DNA of 64,000 nt from CBDCUC01 sp965222485 (GTDB lineage: Bacteria > Pseudomonadota > Alphaproteobacteria > Rhizobiales > Hyphomicrobiaceae), in NCBI GenBank assembly GCA_965222485.1, contig CBDCUC010000040.1, positions 558,001 through 622,000 of the forward strand, read 5' to 3'. Position 1 is the first letter of the stretch. Each line of letters opens with the position of its first letter. The translations under genes and the position numbers were made by a program. The notes below the pieces were generated by a model, which ran no database searches, had not been told where the DNA came from, and worked only from the letters and a program-made list of their open reading frames with translations. This document shows, piece after piece, positions 17,824 to 27,870 of the stretch.

Positions 17824-18987
17824 TCAGTTTGTCGCCGGTGCGGGCTCGTCTGCCGCCATCTCTCCGGTGAGTCTCGCCAGCATGCGCCTGACAGCGACGA
17901 TTTGTGGTGCCCTTCGCGTGAGGTAATCGCTGCCCGTATAGCCCCACCAATCCCAGCACGATTGGGGATTGAGACCGCTGATCGAAACCTGTGGGAACAG
18001 CACAATAATGTTGTTGTTAGCGGCCCATCGCGCAAAACCGCTTTTTCGTGTGAACGCATCCCCAACCATCGAACGCGACTGTGAACAGCCATGAAATGCG
18101 ACATGGATCCGGCATCCGGACCCATTTGTTTCGCGGCACTGTCGCGGAACGAACACAATGCCCGTTTCACTCATCCCGTGGCGCGACAACCCGTCGGTAA
18201 ACGGATTCTGATCGAATTCGAGGAACGTGCCGTCAAGGGGCAATGATGGTGCCGCGAGCGGGCCGTAAATGTGCGTCAGAAGCTCGCGCGCCTGATCGTA
18301 GTCGCAGTCGGCGATGAAGGGTGATTTCGATGCGTCACAAGCCGTACCTTGATCCATCGTTATGAACGCGTGGCCGGCCGGCAGGTTTTTCACAAGCTGA
18401 ATGTCCGCACTATCGACGCCAAGCTGCCGGTAGAATTTGTTGGCTGCATCCACGACGGCCGGAACCACGGTGGTGTCGCGTGAACCTGAGAACAGATAGA
18501 TGCGGTCCGTCACAACAGAGCTGACCGGATCGATGTCGCCGGCTTGGGCGCGCTTGCGCGCCTTGTCCGCAAGCGCAACGGGGTCGGGTATTCCCCATAT
18601 CTCAAGCGTGTTGAGCATGCAGCCGCTGACCGCCCGCGATGCATTGAGAAATACAGTGCCCGGCGAGGGCATAAGGCCGGTAAAGACGCTTTCCGCACAG
18701 CCATAAGGACCACCGGCGATGACGGCTGCGCCTTTCACAAAAGAACCGTGCGCCAGCTGAAATTGACCCGCCATATAGGCCCCTGAGGAAATACCCGAGA
18801 CGCTGGTTTGCGAGATGTCGGCCTCTAGAGCGATGAGCTGTTCACGCTGGTTGTCTTCCTTGCTCTTTTCCTCATTGCCCGGCACGAACATCAATATAAA
18901 CCAGGCAAGAGCAACGCTGACCATTGTCGCCCAGGTCGTCCATGAAAATCTCGCCCAGGTGAACCAACTTCGCAGCGGATTGGTCAT
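17824..18987 (-). CDS. Membrane-anchored PHB-depolymerase-like esterase
   Basis: The 387-residue product has an N-terminal membrane anchor (about residues 15-37) and an alpha/beta-hydrolase domain of the poly(3-hydroxybutyrate) depolymerase type (COG3509). The nucleophile Ser lies in SVSGISSGAYMAGQF. The strand IHVAFHGCSQ and the C-terminal SCWDWWGYTG are typical of the family, and a downstream His in PAGHAFITMD could complete the triad. Multiple Cys suggest disulfides and an extracytoplasmic location. Family members hydrolyse PHB or its oligomers; here the anchor, rather than a cleaved signal, would hold the enzyme at the membrane. AAGGCG precedes the ATG at 18985-18987. Confidence 0.75.
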   Translation of the reverse strand: MTNPLRSWFTWARFSWTTWATMVSVALAWFILMFVPGNEEKSKEDNQREQLIALEADISQTSVSGISSGAYMAGQFQLAHGSFVKGAAVIAGGPYGCAESVFTGLMPSPGTVFLNASRAVSGCMLNTLEIWGIPDPVALADKARKRAQAGDIDPVSSVVTDRIYLFSGSRDTTVVPAVVDAANKFYRQLGVDSADIQLVKNLPAGHAFITMDQGTACDASKSPFIADCDYDQARELLTHIYGPLAAPSLPLDGTFLEFDQNPFTDGLSRHGMSETGIVFVPRQCRETNGSGCRIHVAFHGCSQSRSMVGDAFTRKSGFARWAANNNIIVLFPQVSISGLNPQSCWDWWGYTGSDYLTRRAPQIVAVRRMLARLTGEMAADEPAPATN

Positions 18988-19190
18988 GATGCGCCTTGCC
19001 TTTTGTTCTTCGACATGCCGCTTTATGCATCAAATCGCCATGTGGAGGCCAGAGCGCAGATTAAAAAGGATCGCTCGCATCCCGATTGGTATTGGACAAA
19101 CTTCCGATCGTCGCCCCGTCCCCAGCAGCAGTTTTACCAGCCTGTCCCGTGCATGCATCAACAAGGCGAGCCCGGAGGACCCGGCGACGC

Positions 19191-21380
19191 TCACTTGAGG
19201 CGCACACTGACACGGTCCACCCGACCCTTGGCATCGACAACACTCAAGTCGGCAAACCCCGCGCCGTCAGGCTCCCAGACGACATCGCGGCGGTGGCGGC
19301 TTGAAGCAATTGGTGCGCCATTAACAAGCCACGTTAAGGGGAGCGCGCCGCCCTCAGCTTTGAGCAGAAACGGCTGCGGCCCATCGCTGTCTTGCATTTC
19401 GATTTCGGCCCGATCCGGCGGGAAAGCAATCACCACAGGCGGCTCCAGAAATGCGCCGCCTATGTTTGCCACGGCCTGACCAGGCCTGCGAAAGCGCTTC
19501 AGCGGCGGCGGCAGATTTGCACCCGACGTCCTGATGGCGCCGGCGGGAGCTTGCGCCAATGGTGCCCTGCGTTCGCCAATGCGCGAAAATGCGTCGAACA
19601 GAATGGGAGCGGCAGCCACGCGACCGACGAGTCCTGGTGTGGATGTTCCATCCGCGCGCCCGACCCATACAGCAATTGTGTGGCGCCCATCGTAGCCGAC
19701 GGCCAGTGCGTCGCGATAGCCGTACGAGGTTCCCGTCTTATAAGCGATGCGTCCCGACTTGCCGTTTTCCGGCGGCGGCGCATCCTTCAAAATATCAGTC
19801 ACATACCAGGCAGCAACGTCCGATAACAGGCGCCGCTTTGCATCATCGGTGATGTCACCGCGTAATGTTCGTTGGTCACCTTCTCCAAGCCGGTGGTGCA
19901 GCTTCACATAACGGCCGCCATTGGCGAGGCTCGCATAGGCCTGCGTCAGGTCAATCAGCCTTAAGCCCACGCCGCCAAGCGCCATCGCTAGCGACGGCTT
20001 CGTGTCATCCGGCAGAGCCGGGCTAATCCCTGCGCGATCGAGCCGCCCTGCAAACCGTTCCGGTCCAATGGCATCAAGCACTTTGACGGCCGGAATATTG
20101 AGCGAGCGCGCCAATGCCTCGCGTACGGTCACGGTACCGTTAAAGTCATTGTCGAAGTTCTTCGGCGCATAGCGTCCAAAGCGCGCCGGCCGATCCTCAA
20201 TCAGCATTTCGGGGTGTGCTTTGCCAAGCTCAAACCCCATTCCGTAGACAATCGGTTTTAGTGTCGAGCCTGGTGACCGCACCGCCTCACCCATGTCAAT
20301 GGCACCAAGGCGGCTCTGATCGAGATAGTCGGCCGAGCCCACATAGGCAACAATCTCGCCACTTGCATGTTCCACCGCGATGATCGCGGTTGAAAGCTTG
20401 TCTCCGAGTGATCGTGCGTGGTTGCGCGCCAAGCGTTCCATCGAGCGCTGTAGTTCACGGTCGATTGTCAGCTTGTGAATGCGAGCTCGCGCAGCAACTT
20501 CCTGTTGATCCTTTGCGACAAGTTGTTCGGACAGATGTGGAGCAAACTTAGGAAACGATCGCCGCCGCGTTGGCACGCGCTCCAGCTTCGCCCGCGCCGA
20601 TTCAGCCGCGCTAACCAGCCCCGCCTTTTTTACACGGTCTAAGACCCGGTCGCGAGACCGGCGCGCGGCGCCTGGGTGCCTGTCCGGCCTGCGGCTTTCC
20701 GGCGACTGTGGCAGGGCCACCAGCAGTGCGGCCTGGCCAAGCGAAAGCCGATTGGGCTCCTTGCCGAAATAGGCGAGAGACGCAGCGCGCACCCCCTCGA
20801 TATTGCCGCCAAACGGCGCAAGCTGCAGGTAGAGGTCAAGGATCTGGTCCTTGCTCAAGTTCTCTTCCAGCTGCAACGCGCGCACGATTTGAAAGAATTT
20901 GCCGCTGATGCTGCGTTCATGCCGCCGGTCGATCAGGCGCGCCACCTGCATTGTCAGCGTCGACGCACCTGAAATGATCCGGCCGTTGGTGACGAATTGG
21001 GCTGCCGCACGCATCATCGACAGCACATCGACACCACCATGCTGATGAAAGCGCTTGTCTTCGAAGGTGAGCAGAATTCTGAGATATCGTTGGTCAACGT
21101 TGGCGTTCGAAACCGGAAGGCGCCAGTGGCCCGTGGTCGTCGTGAACGCACGTAACAGCTGACTCTTTCGGTCAACAACGGTGATGGACAAATCCTTAGC
21201 AATGTCGACCGGGGGCGGCCCAAGCTGGGCCTTCGCATAATTGAGGGCCATCCGCCCGCCTGCCATGACTATCGCCGCGAGCCCTAAAATCAGCGCGGTA
21301 ACGGTTGCCAGCCGCCTAACACGGCTGACACCGTTCGCCACACTACCCTTTTGCTTCACCGCTGGGCTGGACAAGCTCAT
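19191..21380 (-). CDS. pbpC: Penicillin-binding protein 1C (glycosyltransferase/transpeptidase)
   Basis: PbpC is a bifunctional class A penicillin-binding protein. It has a membrane anchor (about residues 23-43) and a GT51 transglycosylase domain with catalytic E107 in LLTFEDKRFHQHGG and with GASTLTMQVARL. The transpeptidase domain shows S372-TLK, the SLN motif in ARSLNIPAV and K548-TGTS. A C-terminal BiPBP_C-type domain follows (LPPPLKRFRRPGQ onward). The gene starts 4 bases after the stop of the alpha-2-macroglobulin gene, and its ribosome binding site lies within that gene's last codons, so the pair is translationally coupled. The same pairing (yfhM-pbpC) is known in E. coli. Confidence 0.93.
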   Translation of the reverse strand: MSLSSPAVKQKGSVANGVSRVRRLATVTALILGLAAIVMAGGRMALNYAKAQLGPPPVDIAKDLSITVVDRKSQLLRAFTTTTGHWRLPVSNANVDQRYLRILLTFEDKRFHQHGGVDVLSMMRAAAQFVTNGRIISGASTLTMQVARLIDRRHERSISGKFFQIVRALQLEENLSKDQILDLYLQLAPFGGNIEGVRAASLAYFGKEPNRLSLGQAALLVALPQSPESRRPDRHPGAARRSRDRVLDRVKKAGLVSAAESARAKLERVPTRRRSFPKFAPHLSEQLVAKDQQEVAARARIHKLTIDRELQRSMERLARNHARSLGDKLSTAIIAVEHASGEIVAYVGSADYLDQSRLGAIDMGEAVRSPGSTLKPIVYGMGFELGKAHPEMLIEDRPARFGRYAPKNFDNDFNGTVTVREALARSLNIPAVKVLDAIGPERFAGRLDRAGISPALPDDTKPSLAMALGGVGLRLIDLTQAYASLANGGRYVKLHHRLGEGDQRTLRGDITDDAKRRLLSDVAAWYVTDILKDAPPPENGKSGRIAYKTGTSYGYRDALAVGYDGRHTIAVWVGRADGTSTPGLVGRVAAAPILFDAFSRIGERRAPLAQAPAGAIRTSGANLPPPLKRFRRPGQAVANIGGAFLEPPVVIAFPPDRAEIEMQDSDGPQPFLLKAEGGALPLTWLVNGAPIASSRHRRDVVWEPDGAGFADLSVVDAKGRVDRVSVRLK

Positions 21381-21384
21381 GGCG

Positions 21385-24300
21385 TTACTCTTTGCCTACA
21401 ACCGTGAGCGTACCTGAACCGGTGCGTGCATGCCGCTCAGGCCGATACATGTCCTCCACCGTTGCCGCGGGATGCACGAACGCGCCAGGCGTCACTGCGC
21501 GCACGATGTAAGCGGCCGTCATTTCCGTGCCTGCCGGCTTGATCTTGTCTCTACGGCTTGTCGGATAAAGGTCGAATGCTGCAACGAACCTGTCGTCCTT
21601 AAACTCAGCATGCCGTGCGGAAACCGGCGACTTCAGCCACGGCAGCGATTTGATATCGCCACTGTCGACAAGGCGTGGGTTTTCAATTTGTAGCCCTGCC
21701 GGCAGCCGATCGACGATTAGCGGGCGTCCGCCTTCATGCTCGCTGACGACTTTGAGAACGACCACCAGCCGGTCATTCTGATTGACCGTGGAGGTGCCAC
21801 CAGTCGCACTTTCAAGCTCTACCTGGGTGCCATCAAGTTTGTAGTAGCTGCGCGTGATCGTATAGCCACTTGCCAGTTCCGGTTCGGGCGTCAGCGAAGA
21901 GCCGTAAACGGAGATAACAGCATCCACTTCGTCCTCACCGGTGTTGGTGATGCGCAGGCCATCGTCGCCCAGATCGGCAAGTCTGAGCGAGCGACGCAAC
22001 GGCCCGGTCTGTGACTGACCATCGACAAGAACACTGGTTGTCTTGGCTTGGTCGGCCAGCGCGTTTGCCGCGAGCAGCATCCATGCCTGTTCTTGGGTCG
22101 AGGTACGTGTGCTGTTCTCGTAGGCCGTCGCCACAACGTCGACAAGGCGCACGGACTGATCACGAGCCACACCCGTCTCAGTGGTCAGTGCCACCAGTGC
22201 CGCGCCATCCCGCAGGACCGAGCCGTAGTCGGAGCGGGCCAGGAGGCTTTGCGACGATTGGTTGAGATCGGCAATGGAGGAGGCAAACGCACGCTCTGCA
22301 CGTGGCTTGTCGCCGATCATTGCCAATGCCGCGCCTAATTGTGCCTTTGCAATAGGTGTCGAAAAGCGCTTAAGCCTTGCGTCCGCGTAGTAGCGCAGCT
22401 CGCCCGCCGGTGCCCGGCCATTGCGTGCAAGAACGTAAAGCGCATATGCCCGGTCTTCACCGCCCTTTTCGAAATCGCCGGCATATGAAATGTAGTTCTG
22501 CAGCCGGTCAAGCGCTTGCGTGAAGCCAAGCGGGTTGACGGCATAACCGGCCTCCTTGGCGCGTGTCAGAAAGTCGGTGACATAACTCGTCAGCCAGATG
22601 TTTGTATAAGCCGGTCCCCAGGCACCGAATGCGCCGGAGCTGTCCTGCATTTCGAAGACGCGATTGACGGCCTCTTGCACGCGCGCCTTGAGCGCTTTGT
22701 CGCTTGCCAACCCGGCGTCCGCCGCAACGGCGTTGGCATAAACCAGCGGCAATGCGCGTGAAACAGTTTGTTCGACGCAGCCGTATGGATAACGGTCAAG
22801 CTGCGTCAGCAACGTCGGCACATCGAGCCGTGCTGCCGGCCCAACCGAAACGTTGATGCGCGCAAGCTCGTCGATGAGATCGTGCGCCAGCGCCCGGCTC
22901 ACGGTAATATGTGCTCCTGGCTTCAGCTTCGATACTGTCGTGCGCCGAATGTCACCAGCTGGCGGTTTGACGTCGAAGGTCAGTCGCCGTTTGACGTCGA
23001 TGCCTTCCGGACCGGACACCCTGACATCAAAGATGTGTAAGCCAATGCCGGATGGTTTGACCTCAAACCGTTCTGTCCGGCGCTCGCCCGCCGCCAGTTT
23101 GACGGAGCGCGTCAAAACTGTCGCACGCGGTCCTTCGCCGGCCTGTTGGTCGGCAATTACGTTATAGATATCGTCAGGGCCGTCGACATTGTGCACATCA
23201 AGTGCCATGCGGACGGTGTCACCCAGCGTTAGGAAGCGCGGGCCCGCAACGGTGAGCGCCACCCGGTCGCGCACGATGACGGCGCGTGCGGCGTGCCCAA
23301 GCTTGTCGGCACTCCACGCCACGGCCATGACACGCACCGAGCCGTTAAAGTCGGGCATGTCGAAGGTGACTGCAGCCTTACCATCACTGTCGACACTGAC
23401 GATTCCTGAATAGAGCGCCACGGTTTCTTCAACCGGCGGACTACCTTGCATTGACAAACCGCCATCACCATCGCCGCCAGAGCGCAATGCGCCACGTTCA
23501 GCGCGCATGCCATCGATGAGCCGGCCATAAAAGTCACGGATCTCAGTCGCAAGCCGGCGCTGGGCGTAGAACCACGTCTCCGGTGCGGGTGACTTAAAGC
23601 GTGTCAGATTGAGAATGCCGATATCAACGGCAGCAATGGTAACGTGCGCTTTTTCTCCGGAATTGAGTCCTGAGATCGTAACGGGCACGGTGAGTGTGCT
23701 GCCCGACTTCACTTTCTCCGGTACGTCGAGCGACACATCTAGCGTGCGTGGGCTTTGGTCGATGCCAATCCAGCGCACGCCAACGGCGCGGCCGGGCATG
23801 CGCTTTTGTGTTCCATCCATGGGCCGGTAGAACATCGCGGTGGCATAAGCACCAGGACCCCAGTCGGCACCGACAGTGATGTCAACGTCGCCGCCGCCTG
23901 CAGGAATTTCAGCCTGCACCATGTCAAACAAACCGTTGCCGAGCACAGCAATGAGCGCCGTGCCAGCCCGTTTTGTGGCTATGCGCAGTTTTGCCGTTTC
24001 GCCGACCTTGTAGCGTTCCTTGTCAAGTGCGACGTCGAGCATCTCCGGGCTCTCCGCCGTCTCACCGCCGGTGTACCAGCCTGCGTTGAATCCAATCGAG
24101 CTGACGGCACCATCCGCGTCGGCGTCAGCCACTTCCAGCTCATATCGGCCATACTTGACTGGAACCTTCAACGTCGCACCTGCATCCTTCGCCGTGTCCA
24201 ACTTGCCATCGGAGACTTTGCGTCTAAGCTCGATTGCCTCATACGACCAGTTTCCATTGCGCGCATACCATTGCCAGGTTGTGTCGATCCGATAGAGGGT

Positions 24301-26676
24301 CCAATCGAGGCCCGACTTGGCGACCTGTTGGCCCTTTTTGTCGAGCGCAATGATGTCAAATTCGGCATCGGTGTCTTCATCCAACGCAAGATCGTCAAAC
24401 TGTGGTTTGATGCCGATCCGTTCCAGACCCAGATCGACCGGCACCGTTATGCGGCGCTCAATCGTACGCCCACCGGATTCGCGCAGGCGCAGTAGAACGC
24501 TTGCCTCCAGCGGTTTTTGTGTCTTCGTAACCTTTGGTAGCGACACCTGGACGGTTGCTTTGCCTTCGCCGTCTGTTTGCGCAAGATCGCCCAACGGTTC
24601 GCGCACCGGCGTTACGATTTCATCGTGAACGCCGAACAAATAGCCTTTGAATCCGGAAAGGCCCTTGCGCGATGGTTTGACGATGATGTCGCCTTCAATC
24701 GCAAGGTTGTCCGCCGGCGGTCCGTAGAGGAACCGGCCTTCCGCCGCAATCGAGACAGGGGCCTTCGGCGCAATGACGCCGTCACCAGCAGAAAGGGTCA
24801 TATCGAGCCGTTCCGGCACGAAGTCTTCCACTAGGAAGGAGGCTTCCGCGATTGGCTTCTTGTTGGGATCTGTATGCAGCTTTGTGCGCCACGTTCCCGT
24901 CATCGCGCTGTTGCTCAGGGACAGAATGGTCTCCCGGCCGCCGAGTCCTTGATCGACAAGCGGCACGCGGGTGTGCTCGACGCCGTCAGGGCGTACGACA
25001 ACAAGTGTGACAGGCAGAGCCGCAGCTTTGCCCGCGTTATCGCGCACAAGCGCGGTCACGTAGGCGTCTTCACCTGGCCGGTAGACGCCGCGCTCGGTGT
25101 AAATGTATCCGTCGATCGGTCCAGGCGCTGCGCGCCCCTTGACGCCACGATCCGACAGGTCGAACGCCGAATTCGTCAGATCGAGAAACGCATAATCGGC
25201 GCCGTTGCGCTCAGCAACGAGCATGGCAGGCTGCAGCCCGCCCTCGCCACGTTGTAGCCCGCCTGCAAATTTCACATAGCCGGAAGCATCCGTAGTCGCC
25301 TTCGCCAACACTTCATTGTTGCGGGCAATGAGCCGAACTTGCGCATCGGCAACCGGCTTCGAGGTCTCCAACGAACGCACGAAGCCATGCACACCGTCAT
25401 CGCCGGAAAACGCGGTCAGACCCAGGTCTGAAACGATGAACCACTGTGTTGCAACCTGGTCGTCGTGTTTCTTGTTGCCTGTGCTTGGGCGCGCAGCCAG
25501 CAGATAGGCGCCTGGTTTCAAGGTTCCAATTGCTTCGCTTACGGGAAATGCGGTGGTGGTATCTGCGTTGAGCTTGCGCTTGACCGCCAGTACGCCCGAA
25601 TAAACCTTTTCACCTGTTGCTTGGCGCATGCGGTTGAGATCCCAGCGGGACAATTGCTGGCCAAGTTCGCCATTGCGCAGGTGCTCGGCAAGCGCGCGGT
25701 CACCGATGCGATAGACCTCGATATCGACGTTGTCGGTGTTGACAGAAACCACCGGAATACCCTGTTGGCCCGTTGACGGCAGGACGTAGGCGCGGCCGGT
25801 AAATCTGACGTTGGGTTTCCTGTCCGGCAGATAGACGGCAAGCTCGACATCCTTTTCCAGCATCTCGCCGATTTCCGCCGGCAGGCCTGCGCGGATCAGC
25901 ATTTCATAACGTTGGCCGTGTGCCAGCCCATCAACGCAAAGCTTGCGCCCTTCCGCGGTCACACCTTGCGGGTCCTCGCCGTCGATCGAGATGTACTTGG
26001 AAAATTCCGTAACCGCCTTCGCCAGACCTTCGGAGAACTCAACGCAGATGCGCGGTTTCAGCGTTTCCGACTGCGCCTCGTAGTTGACCATTCGAAAACC
26101 GTGCTGAGCTTTGAGCGCCGTCAGTGACGCGCGTACGCCTGCGTCATCTTTAAGCGCCAGGCTCGTCTTCAAAGCTTCAATCGCGGGCCGCCAGAACGAG
26201 CGCCGCTGCAGCGCCGTTGAAAGCACGCTCAGGGCTTGTGCCTTGCGCTCTGCTGTTCCGGCGCGCTGATATGCAAGATACGCCGCCCCGCTAGCATTGA
26301 CTGGAATGTCATAGCGCTCCGACCCGCGTGAGCGCGACGTGTCAATGGCGAGAAGCGATTTTGCCAGCCCGATCCAGGCAACTGCGCTATCCTTGTCCGC
26401 AACGACAGCGGCGGCGAACTCGCGCGAAGCGCCGCGCGCGTTGCTTTTCAACAGCCGATTGCCGCGTGCAACATAGACGGCGGCCCTGGTCTCGCCCGGC
26501 TTCCAATTCGCGCGCAGATAGGTTTCATAACGCTTGGCGTCAGACTGAATGGTCTGGTTTGAGAAACGAGGCTCAGTCTTCGTTTCGTCAGCCACGGCCA
26601 CGCTTGCGGCGATACCAAATAGGAATGCAGGAAAGAGAAGCGTACGAAGAAGGAAAAATATTCTGGAAAAGCGCAT
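21385..26676 (-). CDS. Bacterial alpha-2-macroglobulin (YfhM-like), non-lipoprotein form
   Basis: This very large periplasmic protein (1763 residues from the ATG at 26674-26676, with AGGTGG just upstream) belongs to the alpha-2-macroglobulin family. It traps proteases and is thought to protect the envelope together with PbpC. Visible features are macroglobulin domains (YTERGVYRPGEDAYVTALVR; LDVALDKERYKVGETAKLRI), the thioester motif YGC1300-VEQ, and the following alpha-helical thioester domain (AFGAWGPAYTNIWLTSYVTD). The signal peptide ends ASVAVA-DE and has no lipobox Cys, whereas E. coli YfhM is a lipoprotein. The frame is open to 26754, but the upstream part has no coding character. Confidence 0.93.
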   Translation of the reverse strand: MRFSRIFFLLRTLLFPAFLFGIAASVAVADETKTEPRFSNQTIQSDAKRYETYLRANWKPGETRAAVYVARGNRLLKSNARGASREFAAAVVADKDSAVAWIGLAKSLLAIDTSRSRGSERYDIPVNASGAAYLAYQRAGTAERKAQALSVLSTALQRRSFWRPAIEALKTSLALKDDAGVRASLTALKAQHGFRMVNYEAQSETLKPRICVEFSEGLAKAVTEFSKYISIDGEDPQGVTAEGRKLCVDGLAHGQRYEMLIRAGLPAEIGEMLEKDVELAVYLPDRKPNVRFTGRAYVLPSTGQQGIPVVSVNTDNVDIEVYRIGDRALAEHLRNGELGQQLSRWDLNRMRQATGEKVYSGVLAVKRKLNADTTTAFPVSEAIGTLKPGAYLLAARPSTGNKKHDDQVATQWFIVSDLGLTAFSGDDGVHGFVRSLETSKPVADAQVRLIARNNEVLAKATTDASGYVKFAGGLQRGEGGLQPAMLVAERNGADYAFLDLTNSAFDLSDRGVKGRAAPGPIDGYIYTERGVYRPGEDAYVTALVRDNAGKAAALPVTLVVVRPDGVEHTRVPLVDQGLGGRETILSLSNSAMTGTWRTKLHTDPNKKPIAEASFLVEDFVPERLDMTLSAGDGVIAPKAPVSIAAEGRFLYGPPADNLAIEGDIIVKPSRKGLSGFKGYLFGVHDEIVTPVREPLGDLAQTDGEGKATVQVSLPKVTKTQKPLEASVLLRLRESGGRTIERRITVPVDLGLERIGIKPQFDDLALDEDTDAEFDIIALDKKGQQVAKSGLDWTLYRIDTTWQWYARNGNWSYEAIELRRKVSDGKLDTAKDAGATLKVPVKYGRYELEVADADADGAVSSIGFNAGWYTGGETAESPEMLDVALDKERYKVGETAKLRIATKRAGTALIAVLGNGLFDMVQAEIPAGGGDVDITVGADWGPGAYATAMFYRPMDGTQKRMPGRAVGVRWIGIDQSPRTLDVSLDVPEKVKSGSTLTVPVTISGLNSGEKAHVTIAAVDIGILNLTRFKSPAPETWFYAQRRLATEIRDFYGRLIDGMRAERGALRSGGDGDGGLSMQGSPPVEETVALYSGIVSVDSDGKAAVTFDMPDFNGSVRVMAVAWSADKLGHAARAVIVRDRVALTVAGPRFLTLGDTVRMALDVHNVDGPDDIYNVIADQQAGEGPRATVLTRSVKLAAGERRTERFEVKPSGIGLHIFDVRVSGPEGIDVKRRLTFDVKPPAGDIRRTTVSKLKPGAHITVSRALAHDLIDELARINVSVGPAARLDVPTLLTQLDRYPYGCVEQTVSRALPLVYANAVAADAGLASDKALKARVQEAVNRVFEMQDSSGAFGAWGPAYTNIWLTSYVTDFLTRAKEAGYAVNPLGFTQALDRLQNYISYAGDFEKGGEDRAYALYVLARNGRAPAGELRYYADARLKRFSTPIAKAQLGAALAMIGDKPRAERAFASSIADLNQSSQSLLARSDYGSVLRDGAALVALTTETGVARDQSVRLVDVVATAYENSTRTSTQEQAWMLLAANALADQAKTTSVLVDGQSQTGPLRRSLRLADLGDDGLRITNTGEDEVDAVISVYGSSLTPEPELASGYTITRSYYKLDGTQVELESATGGTSTVNQNDRLVVVLKVVSEHEGGRPLIVDRLPAGLQIENPRLVDSGDIKSLPWLKSPVSARHAEFKDDRFVAAFDLYPTSRRDKIKPAGTEMTAAYIVRAVTPGAFVHPAATVEDMYRPERHARTGSGTLTVVGKE

Positions 26677-27073
26677 TGTTGCCACCTGTCTTATTTGGAC
26701 TGCCTGAAGCAATCGGGGACTTTTCATGCTCCATTGTCGGCCGCCGTCACGCATGATGTGAAGTGCAACAGCCGCGAATGTCCGAACCGGGGCGATAACG
26801 CCGAATTATCGCTATTTCCCGTTGCTTGCGGCAAAATTCTTGAAGCCTTCACGCCGCATTCAGCATGATCAACATGCCTCGCCTCACGCCATCACATGGG
26901 CGCTGGCGATCCGGCCAATTCTTGCCGCCAAAACGGCCGATGTCATTGAAAGCTAAGCAAAGAAAAAGGCCGGCACGAAGGCCGACCTTTTCTTAAGGGT
27001 CCGCAGTGAGTGTATGGGGGTATGCGGAAGACCCTTGGGGGGTGGTTTTCAAGTCATTTCTGGCACTCAGTCC
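26677..27073. other. Intergenic stretch with promoter region of the macroglobulin-pbpC operon
   Basis: The 400 bases hold the upstream region of the alpha-2-macroglobulin gene and, at 26963-26994, a terminator for the operon that arrives from the right. I see no gene and no copy of the mosaic repeats. Confidence 0.45.
26963..26994 (-). terminator. Rho-independent terminator after the 27.1-30.5 kb operon
   Basis: AAAAGG pairs with CCTTTT across an inner CGGC/GCCG stem. On the minus strand the hairpin is followed by TTTTTCTTT, so it ends transcription coming from the gene at 27074-27682. On the plus strand it also has a short T-run. Confidence 0.75.
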
Positions 27074-27682
27074 TCAGTGCCGTGTTGAAACTGTAGGTCC
27101 GTCGCCGTCCAGACCAAGCTGCAGCGCAATGGCATCGATCGGACCGGTCGGTATCTGCCGTTCGGCGTCCGAGTCCCTGGCCACCGCGACGGGTTCGGCA
27201 GCGCGCCAGATTTTTTCGAATGCCAAGCGCGCCCACGCCGCTAGTTCCGGCTCCCCAGGCGCATAGCATTCGAAAGCATCACGCTTGCCGGGCTCGCGGC
27301 GCATGCAATCGCCAATCCAAGCGTCTGCGTGACCTAAAACGAGTTGTTCGTGCGCCTCCAAGAGGCGCGCGTCATGCGTCAGTCGAACGCAGCCCGCAAT
27401 AAGATCGGCGTCGCCGTGCGCCTGGTCCTCGTCGGCCGTAGCTGTATTGGTGTAGACACAGCGCACACTGAGTCCTGCGGCGCGGATTGTTTCTGCCGCG
27501 TCCCGAACCGCACGTGCAACCGGGCTCGCGGGCGAGCGCGCCAGAATCAAAATCTCTTGGGTGTGGGGAAGTTCATCGCACTCGCCAGCCGAGGCGAGCG
27601 TTTGCTCGACAAAAGACAGAAGCCTCGCCTCCTTCTCCTCTTTTTTTATGACTTCCATACCGGCAGGAGAATTTGGGCGCAT
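27074..27682 (-). CDS. Hypothetical soluble protein (202 aa) in an operon with a membrane protein
   Basis: The ATG at 27680-27682 is chosen because AAGGA lies eight bases upstream. The product begins MRPNSPAGMEVIKKEEKEAR, has no signal peptide or membrane segment, and looks like an alpha/beta protein. A strand TQEILILARSPASPVARAV is followed by a helix, a strand (GLSVRCVYTN) and an acidic loop; further on come RLLEAHEQLVLGHADAWIGD and a C-terminal helix EPELAAWARLAFEKIW. The alternating strand-helix pattern resembles a degenerate phospholipase-D-like or Rossmann fold, but I do not recognise a family. It lies 188 bases downstream of the large membrane protein gene on the same strand and is followed by a terminator. 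Confidence 0.65.
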   Translation of the reverse strand: MRPNSPAGMEVIKKEEKEARLLSFVEQTLASAGECDELPHTQEILILARSPASPVARAVRDAAETIRAAGLSVRCVYTNTATADEDQAHGDADLIAGCVRLTHDARLLEAHEQLVLGHADAWIGDCMRREPGKRDAFECYAPGEPELAAWARLAFEKIWRAAEPVAVARDSDAERQIPTGPIDAIALQLGLDGDGPTVSTRH

Positions 27683-27870
27683 ATTTTTTTCCTTAGTCGG
27701 TGGCAGCCTGAACGCGCAGAGGGCGGCGCGCCGGCCATCGAGCATCTGTTGTCAGACCCATTTAGCGCCAATTGGGTTAAACAACCGTTTCGCTCTGCCC
27801 CGTTCCGGCTCAGCAGCGCCGCAATAAAGTTTTTCCAATTCTGCCGGCCTTAACGATTTATGAACCTGTC

